The notes beneath the pieces are model-generated. The model was given only the letters and a program-made list of their open reading frames with translations, searched no databases and was not told the origin of the DNA. Source: Candidatus Methanocrinis natronophilus (GTDB lineage: Archaea > Halobacteriota > Methanosarcinia > Methanotrichales > Methanotrichaceae). From it: 64,000 bases of DNA. The position numbers were made by a program, and so were the translations under genes. Of this stretch, positions 42,501 through 54,980 are shown one piece after another; the first letter of the stretch is position 1; each line of letters opens with the position of its first letter. The stretch covers positions 43,350 through 107,349 of the forward strand of contig JARFPK010000001.1 in NCBI GenBank assembly GCA_029167045.1, given 5' to 3'.

Positions 42501-42854
42501 TCAGTGGCCGTGGCCGCATCCGCAGCCGTGATCGTCCTCTTCCCCGTGATCGTGGCCACATCCACAGGAGTCGTCATCCTCGTGTCCTTGGATGACGAAG
42601 CCTCTCCCCAGATCTTCGGTGTCCACATAATCTATCACCGTAGGGCTATCTCCCAGGATCTCAGCATCCTCAGGGGAGAGATGTACCTGGACGCCGTTGC
42701 TCTCGTAGATCAGATCTCCTTCTTCAGCGTCGCCCCAGGCGAGGACATAGTTTGCGCCGGTGGCGTCGGTGGCTGCTAGGATCATCCTGATCACCCTTCC
42801 CTCTATCATGTTCTCTTTCAAAACCTCGGCGGCAACATCGGTTATCTCAATCAT
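42501..42854 (-). CDS. HesB/IscA-like protein with His/Cys-rich metal tail
   Basis: 117 residues. The first 95 show the HesB fold pattern (MIEITDVAAEVLKENMIE, VQVHLSPEDAEIL, GRGFVIQ), but the first IscA cysteine is missing. The end DSCGCGHDHGEEDDHGCGCG, then HGH, repeats the CGCG of IscA twice between His-rich pieces, so the tail can bind metal such as nickel, zinc or a cluster. It may carry iron-sulfur or another metal to client enzymes; this is inference. The gene is alone, with its promoter region shared with the divergent FEN-1 gene (AT-rich at 42890-42930). Confidence 0.75.
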   Translation of the reverse strand: MIEITDVAAEVLKENMIEGRVIRMILAATDATGANYVLAWGDAEEGDLIYESNGVQVHLSPEDAEILGDSPTVIDYVDTEDLGRGFVIQGHEDDDSCGCGHDHGEEDDHGCGCGHGH

Positions 42855-42989
42855 CGTCGATCACCTACCTACTGCATTTATCTCTTCATCGTTCAACTAA
42901 TATCTAACTTTGGTATCTTATAAGACCGGCGGAATATCCGGCTGCACCAGAGAGGTCAGCCATGCCTAATTAGAGAGGATAGAGGAGCC

Positions 42990-44000
42990 ATGGGAGTCGA
43001 TTTGGGAGATCTCCTGGAACGGGAGAATATAGAGATTAAGGATTTATCGGGACGCTGGATCGCGGTGGACGCCTTCAACACCCTCTACCAGTTTCTGAGC
43101 ATCATCCGGCAACAGGACGGAACCCCCCTAAGGGACGGGTCGGGGAGGACCACATCCCACCTCTCTGGGATCCTCTATAGGATGACAAACCTCCTGGAGG
43201 CGGGGGCGAAGGTGGCCTTCGTCTTCGATGGGGATCCGCCCTCTTTCAAGAGGGAGACCCTGGACCAGAGGGCAGAAACGAGGTCGAGAGCTGAGGAGAT
43301 GTGGGAGCGGGCGAAGGAGGAAGGGCTTCCAGGCTTCAAGTACGCCCAGGCCTCATCCCGTCTCGGAGAGGAGATGATAGCCGACTCAAAGCGGCTCCTG
43401 GATGCCATGGGGATACCGGTCGTCCAGGCCCCCTCGGAGGGGGAGGCCCAGGCCGCCTTCATGGCGATCCGGGGGGACGTCGATCTCGTGGCGAGCCAGG
43501 ACTACGACGCCCTCCTCTTCGGGGCACCGAAGGTCGTCCGGAACATGGCGGTCACCGGCAAGAGGAAGCTTCCGGGAAAGAACGTCTACGTCGACGTCAT
43601 GCCTGAGGTAATAAGCCTCGATAAAGAGCTCTCCCGTCTGGGGATCGAGAGGAGGCAGCTTGTGGAGATCGGGATAATGTGCGGGACCGACTATAACGAG
43701 GGGCTTAGACGGGTTGGGCCCAAGACCGCCCTGAAGCTGATAAGAGAGCACGGCGACCTGGAGAGGGCCCTGATGGCGAGGTGCGAGACGATCGAGAGCG
43801 CCGCGGAGATTAGGGGATTATTCCTCGATCCGCCTGTCACAGACGATTACGTGATAGAGACGAAAAAGCCCGATGCAGAGAAGATTCTGAGATTTCTCTG
43901 TGACGAGAGGGACTTCTCCCCCGAGAGGGTCGATAAGGCGGTCAAGAGGCTGCAGGAGGCGGTTAAGGTTGGTCAGAGCACCCTCGACAAGTGGTTCTAG
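42990..44000 (+). CDS. fen: Flap endonuclease 1
   Basis: 336 residues. The N-domain starts MGVDLGDLLERENIEIKDL and has VAFVFDGDPPSFKRET; the I-domain has APSEGEAQAAFMA and DLVASQDYDALLFGAP with the metal-binding acids. MCGTDYNEGLRRVGPKTALK is the helix-hairpin-helix, and the C-terminus GQSTLDKWF is a PCNA-interaction box (QxxLDxWF). It cleaves 5' flaps in Okazaki-fragment maturation and repair. The dph2 gene begins inside its last 32 nt. Confidence 0.96.
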   Translation: MGVDLGDLLERENIEIKDLSGRWIAVDAFNTLYQFLSIIRQQDGTPLRDGSGRTTSHLSGILYRMTNLLEAGAKVAFVFDGDPPSFKRETLDQRAETRSRAEEMWERAKEEGLPGFKYAQASSRLGEEMIADSKRLLDAMGIPVVQAPSEGEAQAAFMAIRGDVDLVASQDYDALLFGAPKVVRNMAVTGKRKLPGKNVYVDVMPEVISLDKELSRLGIERRQLVEIGIMCGTDYNEGLRRVGPKTALKLIREHGDLERALMARCETIESAAEIRGLFLDPPVTDDYVIETKKPDAEKILRFLCDERDFSPERVDKAVKRLQEAVKVGQSTLDKWF

Positions 44001-44982
44001 CCAGGGACTATTCGACCTCGACCTGGAGGGGGCCATTGAGCTGATAAAAAAGTCGGGCGCAAGGACTGTGGGGGTTCAGGTTCCCGAAGGGCTGAAGAGG
44101 ATCGCCTCGGACCTGGCTGGAGAGATCGAGGAGAAGACCGGCTGCGAGGTGATCGTCTCGGGGGACCCGTGCTACGGGGCCTGCGACGTCGACCTCGACC
44201 TCTGCAGGGCCGCCGATCTGGTCATCCACGTCGGCCACTCGGAGATGCTGGAGGGAGACCCCCTCTCCGACAAAGTCGTCTACGTCGAGGCGAGGATGAG
44301 GGCCGACGTCAGGGAGGCCATCGAGGGGGCGGCCGATGACCTCCTCTCCGCCCGGCGGGTCGGGGTCGTCACCACCGTCCAGCACGTCCACAAGCTCGCG
44401 GAGATCCTGGAGGTCCTGAAGGGTAGGGGTATCGAGGGGGTCGTCCGGCCCGGAGGGAGGACGAGATATCCCGGCCAGGTCCTGGGATGCAACTACGAAG
44501 CCGCCCGAAATGCAGACGTCGATACGTACCTATTCGTCGGTACGGGCCAGTTCCACCCCCTCGGGGTCGCCCTGGCCACGGGAAAGAGGGTGATCGCCGC
44601 CGACCCGGTTACCGGGAACTTCTCTGTAATCGACACCGCGCAGATCTTGAAGCGCCGCTACGGAGCGATAGCCAGGGCTATTGATGCCGAAAGGATAGCA
44701 GTTATCGTCTCCAAAAAGCCTGGACAGCGGAGGATGGAGCTCGCAAGAAGGATGATCTCGCTGGGGATGGAGCGAGGAAAACGGATGGTCCTCGTCTACC
44801 TCGACCGGATGGAGCCCGACGCCCTAGTCAACCTGGGGGTGGACGCCGCCGTCTCCACCGCCTGCCCCCGGATAGCCCTCGACGACCAGGCGAAGTATCC
44901 CGTCCCGGTCCTCACCCCCCCGGAGTTCGAGGTTCTTCTGGGGGGGCGCAAAGGGGACTATCTCCTCGACGAGATCGAGTAG
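43969..44982 (+). CDS. dph2: Diphthamide biosynthesis enzyme Dph2
   Basis: 337 residues from TTG at 43969, which has AGGAGG upstream and overlaps the FEN-1 end. GVQVPEGLKRIASDLAGEIE and SGDPCYGACDVDLDLC (first cluster cysteine in the CYGACD motif), then VVRPGGRTRYPGQVLGCN (second), and STACPRIALDDQAKYPVPV (third), are the Dph2 cysteines that hold a 4Fe-4S cluster. The enzyme transfers the aminocarboxypropyl group of SAM to a histidine of elongation factor 2. The overlap suggests translational coupling to FEN-1. Confidence 0.93.
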   Translation: MVRAPSTSGSSQGLFDLDLEGAIELIKKSGARTVGVQVPEGLKRIASDLAGEIEEKTGCEVIVSGDPCYGACDVDLDLCRAADLVIHVGHSEMLEGDPLSDKVVYVEARMRADVREAIEGAADDLLSARRVGVVTTVQHVHKLAEILEVLKGRGIEGVVRPGGRTRYPGQVLGCNYEAARNADVDTYLFVGTGQFHPLGVALATGKRVIAADPVTGNFSVIDTAQILKRRYGAIARAIDAERIAVIVSKKPGQRRMELARRMISLGMERGKRMVLVYLDRMEPDALVNLGVDAAVSTACPRIALDDQAKYPVPVLTPPEFEVLLGGRKGDYLLDEIE

Positions 44983-45023
44983 GCTATCGAAGGACATTTA
45001 TTAGAGTAAAAATATTGGGCGAA

Positions 45024-45063
45024 TGTGGCGGCAGTCCATATTTCCCGAGGGCTCGCGCACCTG
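45024..45063 (-). pseudogene. 5S rRNA 3'-end fragment
   Basis: The 40 bp from GTGGC to CACCTG agree at about 36 positions with the 3' end of the functional 5S at 45403-45442 (including an unbroken run of about 30). Similarity then stops. It is a partial duplicate lying about 340 bp downstream of the operon. Confidence 0.8.
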
Positions 45064-45402
45064 TGGTGCGTGACGCAGTGGTCCAGCCATCTTGCCCTCT
45101 GCTTGGTGTAGTAGCCGCTGCCAAGATCGAAGCTCTCCAAGAATCTCGCTTGGTCTGCCATCTATTAAACCTTGGGGCAAATTGGCTCCCCGTAGTGGAT
45201 AAGACTTAGCTTGAGAGAATTGCCGCAAGGATTCGATTAAGTGCGATCTATTAAGTTGATTGCCAGCGAGCAAAAGATCAGCTTGATGTGGATATGGCTC
45301 GCGCCCCCGTAGGGCTGGATGCGCCATAGGATCCTGGATCTGTGATATCAGTAATCCTGGAGCCCTAACCGTAGGTCTGATAGAAAATAAGAGTTAGGTG
45401 AG
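45064..45402. other. Region downstream of the rRNA operon, no certain gene
   Basis: About 340 bp between the 5S fragment and 5S. Open frames on the minus strand run across it into the 5S fragment, so they are unlikely to be genuine. Direct repeats of CGCGCAC with the 5S show that part of it derives from duplication. A T-rich or hairpin terminator for the operon was not found with confidence. Confidence 0.4.
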
Positions 45403-45521
45403 GTGGCAGCGATCCATATTTCCCGAGGGCTCGCGCACCTGAGTACAGTATGGAACGTGGACGGGCTTATCTTCTGAGTTCGGAATGGGTTCAGGAGTTT
45501 CCCCGCCGCTATGGCCGCCAC
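45403..45521 (-). rRNA. 5S ribosomal RNA
   Basis: 119 nt. On the minus strand the ends GTGGCGGCC and GCTGCCAC pair, and internal CCATTCCGAACTCAGAAG and AAGCCCGTCC are the conserved 5S loops. It is the last gene of the operon and starts 6 nt after the tRNA-Cys 3' end. Confidence 0.95.
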
Positions 45522-45527
45522 ACTCGA

Positions 45528-45629
45528 AGCCAAGGTCCGGATTCGAACCGGAGTAGAATTGCTGACTGCAACAGGCCCCGTGAAGCCTCAATACTGCAGG
45601 CAATTGCGTAACCACTCCGCCACCTTGGC
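45528..45629 (-). tRNA. tRNA-Cys (GCA) with 30-nt intron
   Basis: 102 nt on the minus strand. The acceptor GCCAAGG pairs with CCTTGGC, with discriminator T (U73, as in tRNA-Cys). The T-arm is TCCGG-TTCGAAT-CCGGA. The anticodon stem (ATTGC/GCAAT) and loop CTGCAG carry GCA. The intron (plus strand 45564-45593) interrupts at position 37/38. Around it CTGC pairs with GCAG between two 3-nt bulges (AGT and TCA), the archaeal bulge-helix-bulge motif. The gene lies between 23S and 5S, 6 nt before the 5S start. Confidence 0.93.
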
Positions 45630-45636
45630 ACGAGGA

Positions 45637-45659
45637 TATTAAGCTTTGCAATTCCAGAT
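45637..45659 (-). other. 3' arm of the 23S rRNA processing stem
   Basis: TTAAGCTTTGCAATTCCAG (plus) is the reverse complement, with one extra base, of the segment at 48611-48631 on the other side of the 23S gene. Such stems, with bulge-helix-bulge sites, excise pre-23S in archaea. Confidence 0.6.
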
Positions 45660-48607
<2,948 letters not shown>

Positions 48608-48715
48608 AGCGTCTGGATTGCAAAGCTTATACATGGCCTCATACGATACCGCAAACTTCGACATCGTCGGCCCTTCCCAAACGAGAACTGGATCTCGCTT
48701 GGTGCATATTTACCA

Positions 48716-48788
48716 TGGACTCGCTGGGATTTGAACCCAGGGCCTCCGCCTCGCAAAGGCGGCGCTCTTCCAGCTGAGCTACGAGCCC
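48716..48788 (-). tRNA. tRNA-Ala (TGC)
   Basis: 73 nt in the 16S-23S spacer. Acceptor GGGCTCG pairs with CGAGTCC and includes the G3:U70 pair, the alanine identity element; discriminator A. Anticodon stem CCGCC/GGCGG with loop TTTGCGA gives TGC. T-arm CTGGG-TTCAAAT-CCCAG. No CCA is encoded. Confidence 0.96.
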
Positions 48789-48924
48789 AGAAACGCCTTT
48801 GGAGGCCCCATCTATCACCGGGTCGGTATATCCCAGCAACTGAACGTTATAGTATTTCCGCTCTGGCGACTATTCGGCTCCGACCGACACTGAAGCACAC
48901 TTATGCACGTTAGTGCATGTCGTT

Positions 48925-50399
<1,475 letters not shown>

Positions 50400-50413
50400 T
50401 ATGGAAGTATTTA

Positions 50414-50444
50414 CAGTATCGGTCGGAATTGGCCGAGTCGCCAT
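50414..50444 (-). other. 5' arm of the 16S rRNA processing stem
   Basis: CAGTATCGGTCGG (50414-50426) and GGCCGAGTCGCC (50431-50442) on the plus strand pair with CCGACCGACACTG (48880-48892) and GGCGACTATTCGGC (48865-48878) across the 16S gene, so they form the pre-16S excision helix. Confidence 0.65.
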
Positions 50445-50610
50445 AAGCGTATGTCGGACGAGACAAGTTATATCCCGTCTCCACACAGATATGTGCCGCG
50501 AACTTGGAAGCACGCCCATCATCGTCAGCGTTCTACGCCTTCAGGGCTCGCGCCGTTATGTCGCGGTGCCGGGGATCACTCCCCATCGGCCCGTATATGT
50601 ATGGGCCCTT

Positions 50611-50628
50611 AGTATTTAAGCTTTCCGG
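50611..50628 (-). promoter_or_regulatory. rRNA operon promoter, proximal (BRE-TATA)
   Basis: Minus strand CCGGAAAGCTTAAATACT: purine-rich BRE followed by TTAAATA. It is the nearest of three matching elements, about 210 bp upstream of 16S. Confidence 0.75.
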
Positions 50629-50716
50629 TTCTGCCGAACCTGCGACCACCTGACGCCTTGAAGGAATCAGAGGTCACCCGGACGGCCCCGGGCAGCCTAT
50701 CCCCGTATCCGGGGAT

Positions 50717-50734
50717 GGTATTTAAGCCTTTCGG
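50717..50734 (-). promoter_or_regulatory. rRNA operon promoter, middle (BRE-TATA)
   Basis: Minus strand CCGAAAGGCTTAAATACC, the textbook archaeal rRNA box A. It is 106 bp upstream of the proximal element. Confidence 0.8.
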
Positions 50735-50851
50735 ACTTCCGGGGAGGCTCGGATTCGAGCACCCAAAAAGGCCTCAGACTTTGACCCTTCTCGACGGATT
50801 GCGCGAACTTCGCGCCCCCTGCCAGACGGGCGAACTCCCCCAATACCAGAC

Positions 50852-50870
50852 GAATATTTAAGGTTTGCGG
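50852..50870 (-). promoter_or_regulatory. rRNA operon promoter, distal (BRE-TATA)
   Basis: Minus strand CCGCAAACCTTAAATATTC, same pattern, about 135 bp upstream of the middle element and 125 bp from the divergent aconitase start. The intergenic 50400-50994 holds these promoters and no gene. Confidence 0.75.
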
Positions 50871-50994
50871 TTTCCCCTTGGGAGCGGCATGGGCGAATTC
50901 CGGGGACCCCGCGTCGATTATTAATACCTATAGAGAGATTTAATATGAACCAAGGGGTGAAGTCTCGAATTCTGAGGGATTCTGGAGGTTTTTT

Positions 50995-52944
50995 ATGAAT
51001 TTCACGCTGACTGAGAAGATTTTGAGGGATCATCTCGTCGAAGGACGTTATGAGCCGGGAAGAGAGATTGGAATAAGGATAGATCAGACCCTGACCCAGG
51101 ACGCCACGGGGACGATGGCCTACCTACAGTTCGAGTCGATGGGCCTATCCAAAGTAGAGACGGAGATATCAGCGTCCTACGTGGACCACAACACCATCCA
51201 GGTGGGGTTCGAGAATGCCGACGACCACCGATATCTCCAGACGATAGCAGAGAAGTACGGGATCCACTTTTCGAGACCTGGAAACGGCATCTGTCACCAG
51301 GTTCACCTGGAGAGGTTCGGCCAGCCCGGAAGAACCCTTCTCGGCTCCGACAGCCACACCCCCACTTGCGGCGGCCTCGGGATGATAGCTATAGGAGCTG
51401 GAGGGCTGGACGTCGCGGTGGCCATGGGCGGCGGAGCGTATTACCTCGCCTGCCCCAATGTGATCAGAGTCAACCTGGAAGGAGAGCTCCCCGACTGGGT
51501 GACGGCCAAGGACGTCATCCTCAAGGTCCTCGGCGAGCTGACCACAAAGGGGAACGTCGGATGCGTCTGCGAGTACGCCGGCGAAGGCGTCCGGACCCTC
51601 ACCGTCCCGGAGAGGGCCACCATAACCAATATGGGCGCCGAGACGGGGGTCACCACATCCATATTTCCCAGCGACGCAGAGACCCGCAAGTTCCTCACAG
51701 CCCAGGATAGAGGTGGGCAATGGGTCCCCCTGGAAGCTGACGCGGGTGCTGAGTATCATCGCGAACTGGAGATCGACCTATCAGATCTGGAGCCCCTGAT
51801 GGCCGCCCCCCACAGCCCGGGAAATATAGTCCCCGTAAGCTCCCTGGAGGGGACCCCCGTCGACCAGGTGATGATAGGCTCGTGCACCAACTCCTCCTAC
51901 GTCGACCTGATGACCGTCGCGGAGATGCTGAAGGGGCATAGCCTCCCTCCGGGGATATCCCTGGGGGTGGCCCCAGGGTCGAGACAGGTCCTATCAATGA
52001 TCTCCGAGGACGGGGGCCTCGGCGACCTCCTCGGCTCTGGCGCGAGGATCCTGGAGTCTGCCTGCGGCTTCTGCATAGGAAACAGCATGTCCCCCAAGAC
52101 CGACTCGGTCTCCGTCAGGACCAGCAACCGCAACTTCAAGGGGAGATCTGGAACCGCCAGCGCCAACGTCTACCTGGCAAGCCCGGTGGTAGCGGCAGCG
52201 GCAGCCCTGAAGGGGGAGATCGTCGATCCGAGGGACCTGGATATGAAGTTTCCGCGAGTGAGGATGCCGGATCGCTTCAAGGTGGACGACAGCATGATCA
52301 TACCACCCCAGCCGGCAGAGGATAGGGCAAAGGTTAGGATCTTTCGCGGCCCGAATATCGGCGCGCCGCCGACCAACGAACCCATGCCCGAAGACCTTCG
52401 CGGCCGGATCACCATAAAGGTGGACGACTACGTCACCACCGACCACATCATGCCGGCAGGATCGAGGCTGAAGTACAGATCGAACGTCCCGAAGTACTCT
52501 GAGTTCGTCTTCGAGCCCCTCGACCCCACCTTCAGCAAGAGGGCTGCGGAGAACAGGGAGGGTGGTATCCACAACCTCATCGCGGCAGGCTTGAGCTACG
52601 GCCAGGGATCCTCGAGAGAGCACGCCGCCCTATGCCCCATGTACCTGGGTGTCAAGGCGGTGGTGGCGAAGTCGATAGAGAGGATCCACGCCGCAAACCT
52701 CGTCAACTTCGGCATCGTTCCCTTCACCTTCGCATCGGAATCTGACTACGACCTTCTGAGGGAGGGGGACGGTGTGGAGATATCCGGGATTCGTGAAGCC
52801 ATCGAAAGGGGGGATGAGGTGATAGAAGCCTTCGACAGAACCGCCGGAGTGAAGGTGAAACTGAAGACGGAGCTTAGCGGCCGCCAGAGGGAGATCCTCG
52901 TCGCTGGCGGGCTTCTCCCATACACCGTCAGAAAGAATAGGTAA
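50995..52944 (+). CDS. acn: Aconitate hydratase
   Basis: 649 residues, the size of the mitochondrial-type/short archaeal enzyme. GSDSHTPTCGGLGMIAIGAG is the substrate region; GSCTNSSYVDL and ACGFCIGN supply the three 4Fe-4S cysteines (one plus two); the C-terminal swivel domain has LSYGQGSSREHAAL. It converts citrate to isocitrate, in the biosynthetic oxidative branch toward 2-oxoglutarate and glutamate. The start ATG 50995 follows GGAGG; promoter candidates lie in ATTATTAATACC upstream. It is divergent from the rRNA operon. Confidence 0.95.
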   Translation: MNFTLTEKILRDHLVEGRYEPGREIGIRIDQTLTQDATGTMAYLQFESMGLSKVETEISASYVDHNTIQVGFENADDHRYLQTIAEKYGIHFSRPGNGICHQVHLERFGQPGRTLLGSDSHTPTCGGLGMIAIGAGGLDVAVAMGGGAYYLACPNVIRVNLEGELPDWVTAKDVILKVLGELTTKGNVGCVCEYAGEGVRTLTVPERATITNMGAETGVTTSIFPSDAETRKFLTAQDRGGQWVPLEADAGAEYHRELEIDLSDLEPLMAAPHSPGNIVPVSSLEGTPVDQVMIGSCTNSSYVDLMTVAEMLKGHSLPPGISLGVAPGSRQVLSMISEDGGLGDLLGSGARILESACGFCIGNSMSPKTDSVSVRTSNRNFKGRSGTASANVYLASPVVAAAAALKGEIVDPRDLDMKFPRVRMPDRFKVDDSMIIPPQPAEDRAKVRIFRGPNIGAPPTNEPMPEDLRGRITIKVDDYVTTDHIMPAGSRLKYRSNVPKYSEFVFEPLDPTFSKRAAENREGGIHNLIAAGLSYGQGSSREHAALCPMYLGVKAVVAKSIERIHAANLVNFGIVPFTFASESDYDLLREGDGVEISGIREAIERGDEVIEAFDRTAGVKVKLKTELSGRQREILVAGGLLPYTVRKNR

Positions 52945-52970
52945 CCGGAAAAGGGTAGTCGGCCTGCCCA

Positions 52971-53450
52971 TCACAGGCCGAAATTCTTCATTATGTCCTG
53001 GGCCAAGAACCTGGTGTTCTTCTCCAGCTGGCTCTCTGTGGAATAGTTCCCCTCCCCGAAGGAGGAGGTCTCAATCGGCATCGTCTCGTCATAGCGCCAG
53101 GTGTAGACGGCGGCGAAATCGTATCTGGGTCTCACGCTCGCCGATCTGATGTCAGCTCCGTCACCGAAGGAGGATGCGGTAATGTCGAAGGGGAAGTTGT
53201 TCCTCCAGAAGGTCATGGTATTCTCGACGTCCACCGTCTGGCCTGCCAGCATCGGCGCCATGGGAGCCCTGTCGGGGTTTGATAGGTAAGAGGCCCAGTA
53301 CATCTTGGCGTAATCTTCGAACCGGGCGTCGTTCATAGAGCTCCTGACAGGATTCTCACCCTTGAGGAACATGGCCTGAGTCGAGGTATAGCCTGCAGCT
53401 GCCGCTGTGCCTACGAGGCATATCAACATGATCATAACTCTACATTTCAA
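52971..53450 (-). CDS. Small secreted protein of unknown function
   Basis: 159 residues, not recognised. The signal peptide is MIMLICLVGTAAAAG-like and cleaves near residue 20. The mature part has no cysteine and shows YASYLSNPDRAP-type aromatic/proline stretches (MYWASYLSNPDRAPMAPML), then FPFDITASSFGDGADI and METSSFGEGNYS-like repeats of SSFG(D/E)G. It lies between aconitase and tgtA on the opposite strand. The repeated SSFG-D/E-G is the only internal pattern seen. Confidence 0.6.
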   Translation of the reverse strand: MKCRVMIMLICLVGTAAAAGYTSTQAMFLKGENPVRSSMNDARFEDYAKMYWASYLSNPDRAPMAPMLAGQTVDVENTMTFWRNNFPFDITASSFGDGADIRSASVRPRYDFAAVYTWRYDETMPIETSSFGEGNYSTESQLEKNTRFLAQDIMKNFGL

Positions 53451-53510
53451 GGTTGGTCACCACCAATTTTTATCAAAATCGCGATGCGACACTCTCTGAT
53501 CTGTACCAAC

Positions 53511-53520
53511 CTATTTATGC
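53511..53520 (+). promoter_or_regulatory. TATA box of tgtA (leaderless promoter)
   Basis: CTATTTATGC is centred 28 nt before the ATG at 53544, so the tgtA-arcS mRNA probably has no leader. Confidence 0.6.
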
Positions 53521-53543
53521 CTTATCGGCAGTGGGATGGGGAC

Positions 53544-54980
53544 ATGCCGGATTGCTTTGAGATTTTCAACAAAGATCTGGCAGGTCGTATCGGGAGACTT
53601 CGGACACCTCATGGCTCCGTCGAGACCCCTGCGCTGATGCCCGTGGTCAACCCCCACCTCAGGCTGATCGAACCTGCCGATCTCAAGAAGATGGGTGCCG
53701 AGATCCTCATCACCAACAGCTACATCATCAGCCAGGACCCGGAGCTTAGAGAGTTCGCCGAGAGAAAGGGCGTCCACCGGCTCCTGGGCTTTGACGGACC
53801 CGTCATGACCGACTCTGGCGCCTTCCAGCTCTCCGTCTACGGCGATATCGAGGTCCTCCCCCTGGAGATCCTCGACTTTCAAAGGTCTATAGGCTCCGAC
53901 ATATCCGTCCCCCTGGACATACCGACCCCTCCGGACGTCTCCAGGCCGAGGGCCGAAGCGGAGCTCGTCGAGACGGTGCGGAGGCTCTCGGAGGCACGGG
54001 AGCGATGGGATGGCGGCGACCGCCTCCTGGCGGGGCCGATCCAGGGTTCGACGTATGCGGACCTCAGGTTCGCGGCGGCTCGGAAGGTCAGAGAGCTGGG
54101 GTTTGACCTCTGCCCCATTGGGGCGGTCGTCCCCCTGATGGAGGCATACAGGTTCCGCGACCTGGTGGAGGTCGTCGCCGCCTCAAAGAAGGGGCTCGGT
54201 CCGGGGTCCCCGGTCCACCTCTTCGGGGCAGGCCATCCTATGATGTTCTCCCTCGCCGCGGCCCTGGGCTGCGATCTCTTCGACTCCGCCGCCTACGCCC
54301 TATACGCCCGGGCGGGTCGCTACCTCACCCCCAGCGGGACCCGCCACCTGGAGGATCTGAGGTACCTTCCATGCTGCTGTGACGTCTGCAGAGATCGATC
54401 TCCCGAGGATCTGGCGACCGACCCCGATAAGACGGCCCTCCTCGCCCGCCACAACCTCGCCGTCTCCCTGGCGGAGATCCGGGAGGTGAGACAGTCCATC
54501 TGGGAGGGGTCCCTATGGGAGCTGGTGGAGAGGAGGTGCAAGTCCCATCCCAGGATCTTAGACGGCCTGCGGGCCCTCGGATCCCACGCCATATGGATCG
54601 AGGGGCTAGACCCCGTATCCAGGTCGACCTGCTTTTACCTGGGGCCTGAGTCGGCTAAGAGGCCTGAGGTTCTCAGGTACGGGTCCCGGATCGAGAGGAT
54701 CGAACTCTCCGGGAGGGTTCTGGTGGCGGATCGGGGCGTCGATGAAGAGGGGTACGACCACGTCCTCTGGTTCCTCCCTCCCTTCGGCCCCTACCCCAAG
54801 GAGCTCGCGGAGACAGCCCCCCTCAACTCCGAGGTCCCGGAGGCCTCCGACGGGGCGGGGCTCTACGAAGCCTATGCAAACCTGAAAAGGCTGATGGAGG
54901 CGAACCCTGACGCCACCTTCGAGGTTAGGCTGAGAGATCCGCCGAAGCTGCAGAAGGAGGCGATGGAGGCGGAGAGATGA
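53544..54980 (+). CDS. tgtA: tRNA-guanine(15) transglycosylase (archaeosine)
   Basis: 478 residues from the ATG at 53544 (MPDCFEIFNKDLAGRIG); the longer frame to 53484 would run through the TATA box. TDSGAFQLSVYGDIE carries the nucleophile-side aspartate, GPIQGSTYADLR the substrate loop, and LPCCCDVCRDRSPEDL with RHNL the zinc site. The enzyme swaps guanine-15 in the D-loop of archaeal tRNA for preQ0. The C-terminal part (after about residue 350) lacks a full PUA domain, which sits on the downstream ArcS. It overlaps arcS by 4 nt (ATGA). Confidence 0.93.
   Translation: MPDCFEIFNKDLAGRIGRLRTPHGSVETPALMPVVNPHLRLIEPADLKKMGAEILITNSYIISQDPELREFAERKGVHRLLGFDGPVMTDSGAFQLSVYGDIEVLPLEILDFQRSIGSDISVPLDIPTPPDVSRPRAEAELVETVRRLSEARERWDGGDRLLAGPIQGSTYADLRFAAARKVRELGFDLCPIGAVVPLMEAYRFRDLVEVVAASKKGLGPGSPVHLFGAGHPMMFSLAAALGCDLFDSAAYALYARAGRYLTPSGTRHLEDLRYLPCCCDVCRDRSPEDLATDPDKTALLARHNLAVSLAEIREVRQSIWEGSLWELVERRCKSHPRILDGLRALGSHAIWIEGLDPVSRSTCFYLGPESAKRPEVLRYGSRIERIELSGRVLVADRGVDEEGYDHVLWFLPPFGPYPKELAETAPLNSEVPEASDGAGLYEAYANLKRLMEANPDATFEVRLRDPPKLQKEAMEAER

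Noticed and set aside
45001..45327. A minus-strand frame of 108 codons downstream of the rRNA operon
   Set aside because: It reads into the 5S fragment, and 5S-like sequence cannot be its native C-terminus; treated as non-coding.
50748..50764. GGATTCGAGCACC, which looks like a T-arm of a tRNA
   Set aside because: No acceptor stem or anticodon arm pairs at the right distances; the segment is in the rRNA promoter region.
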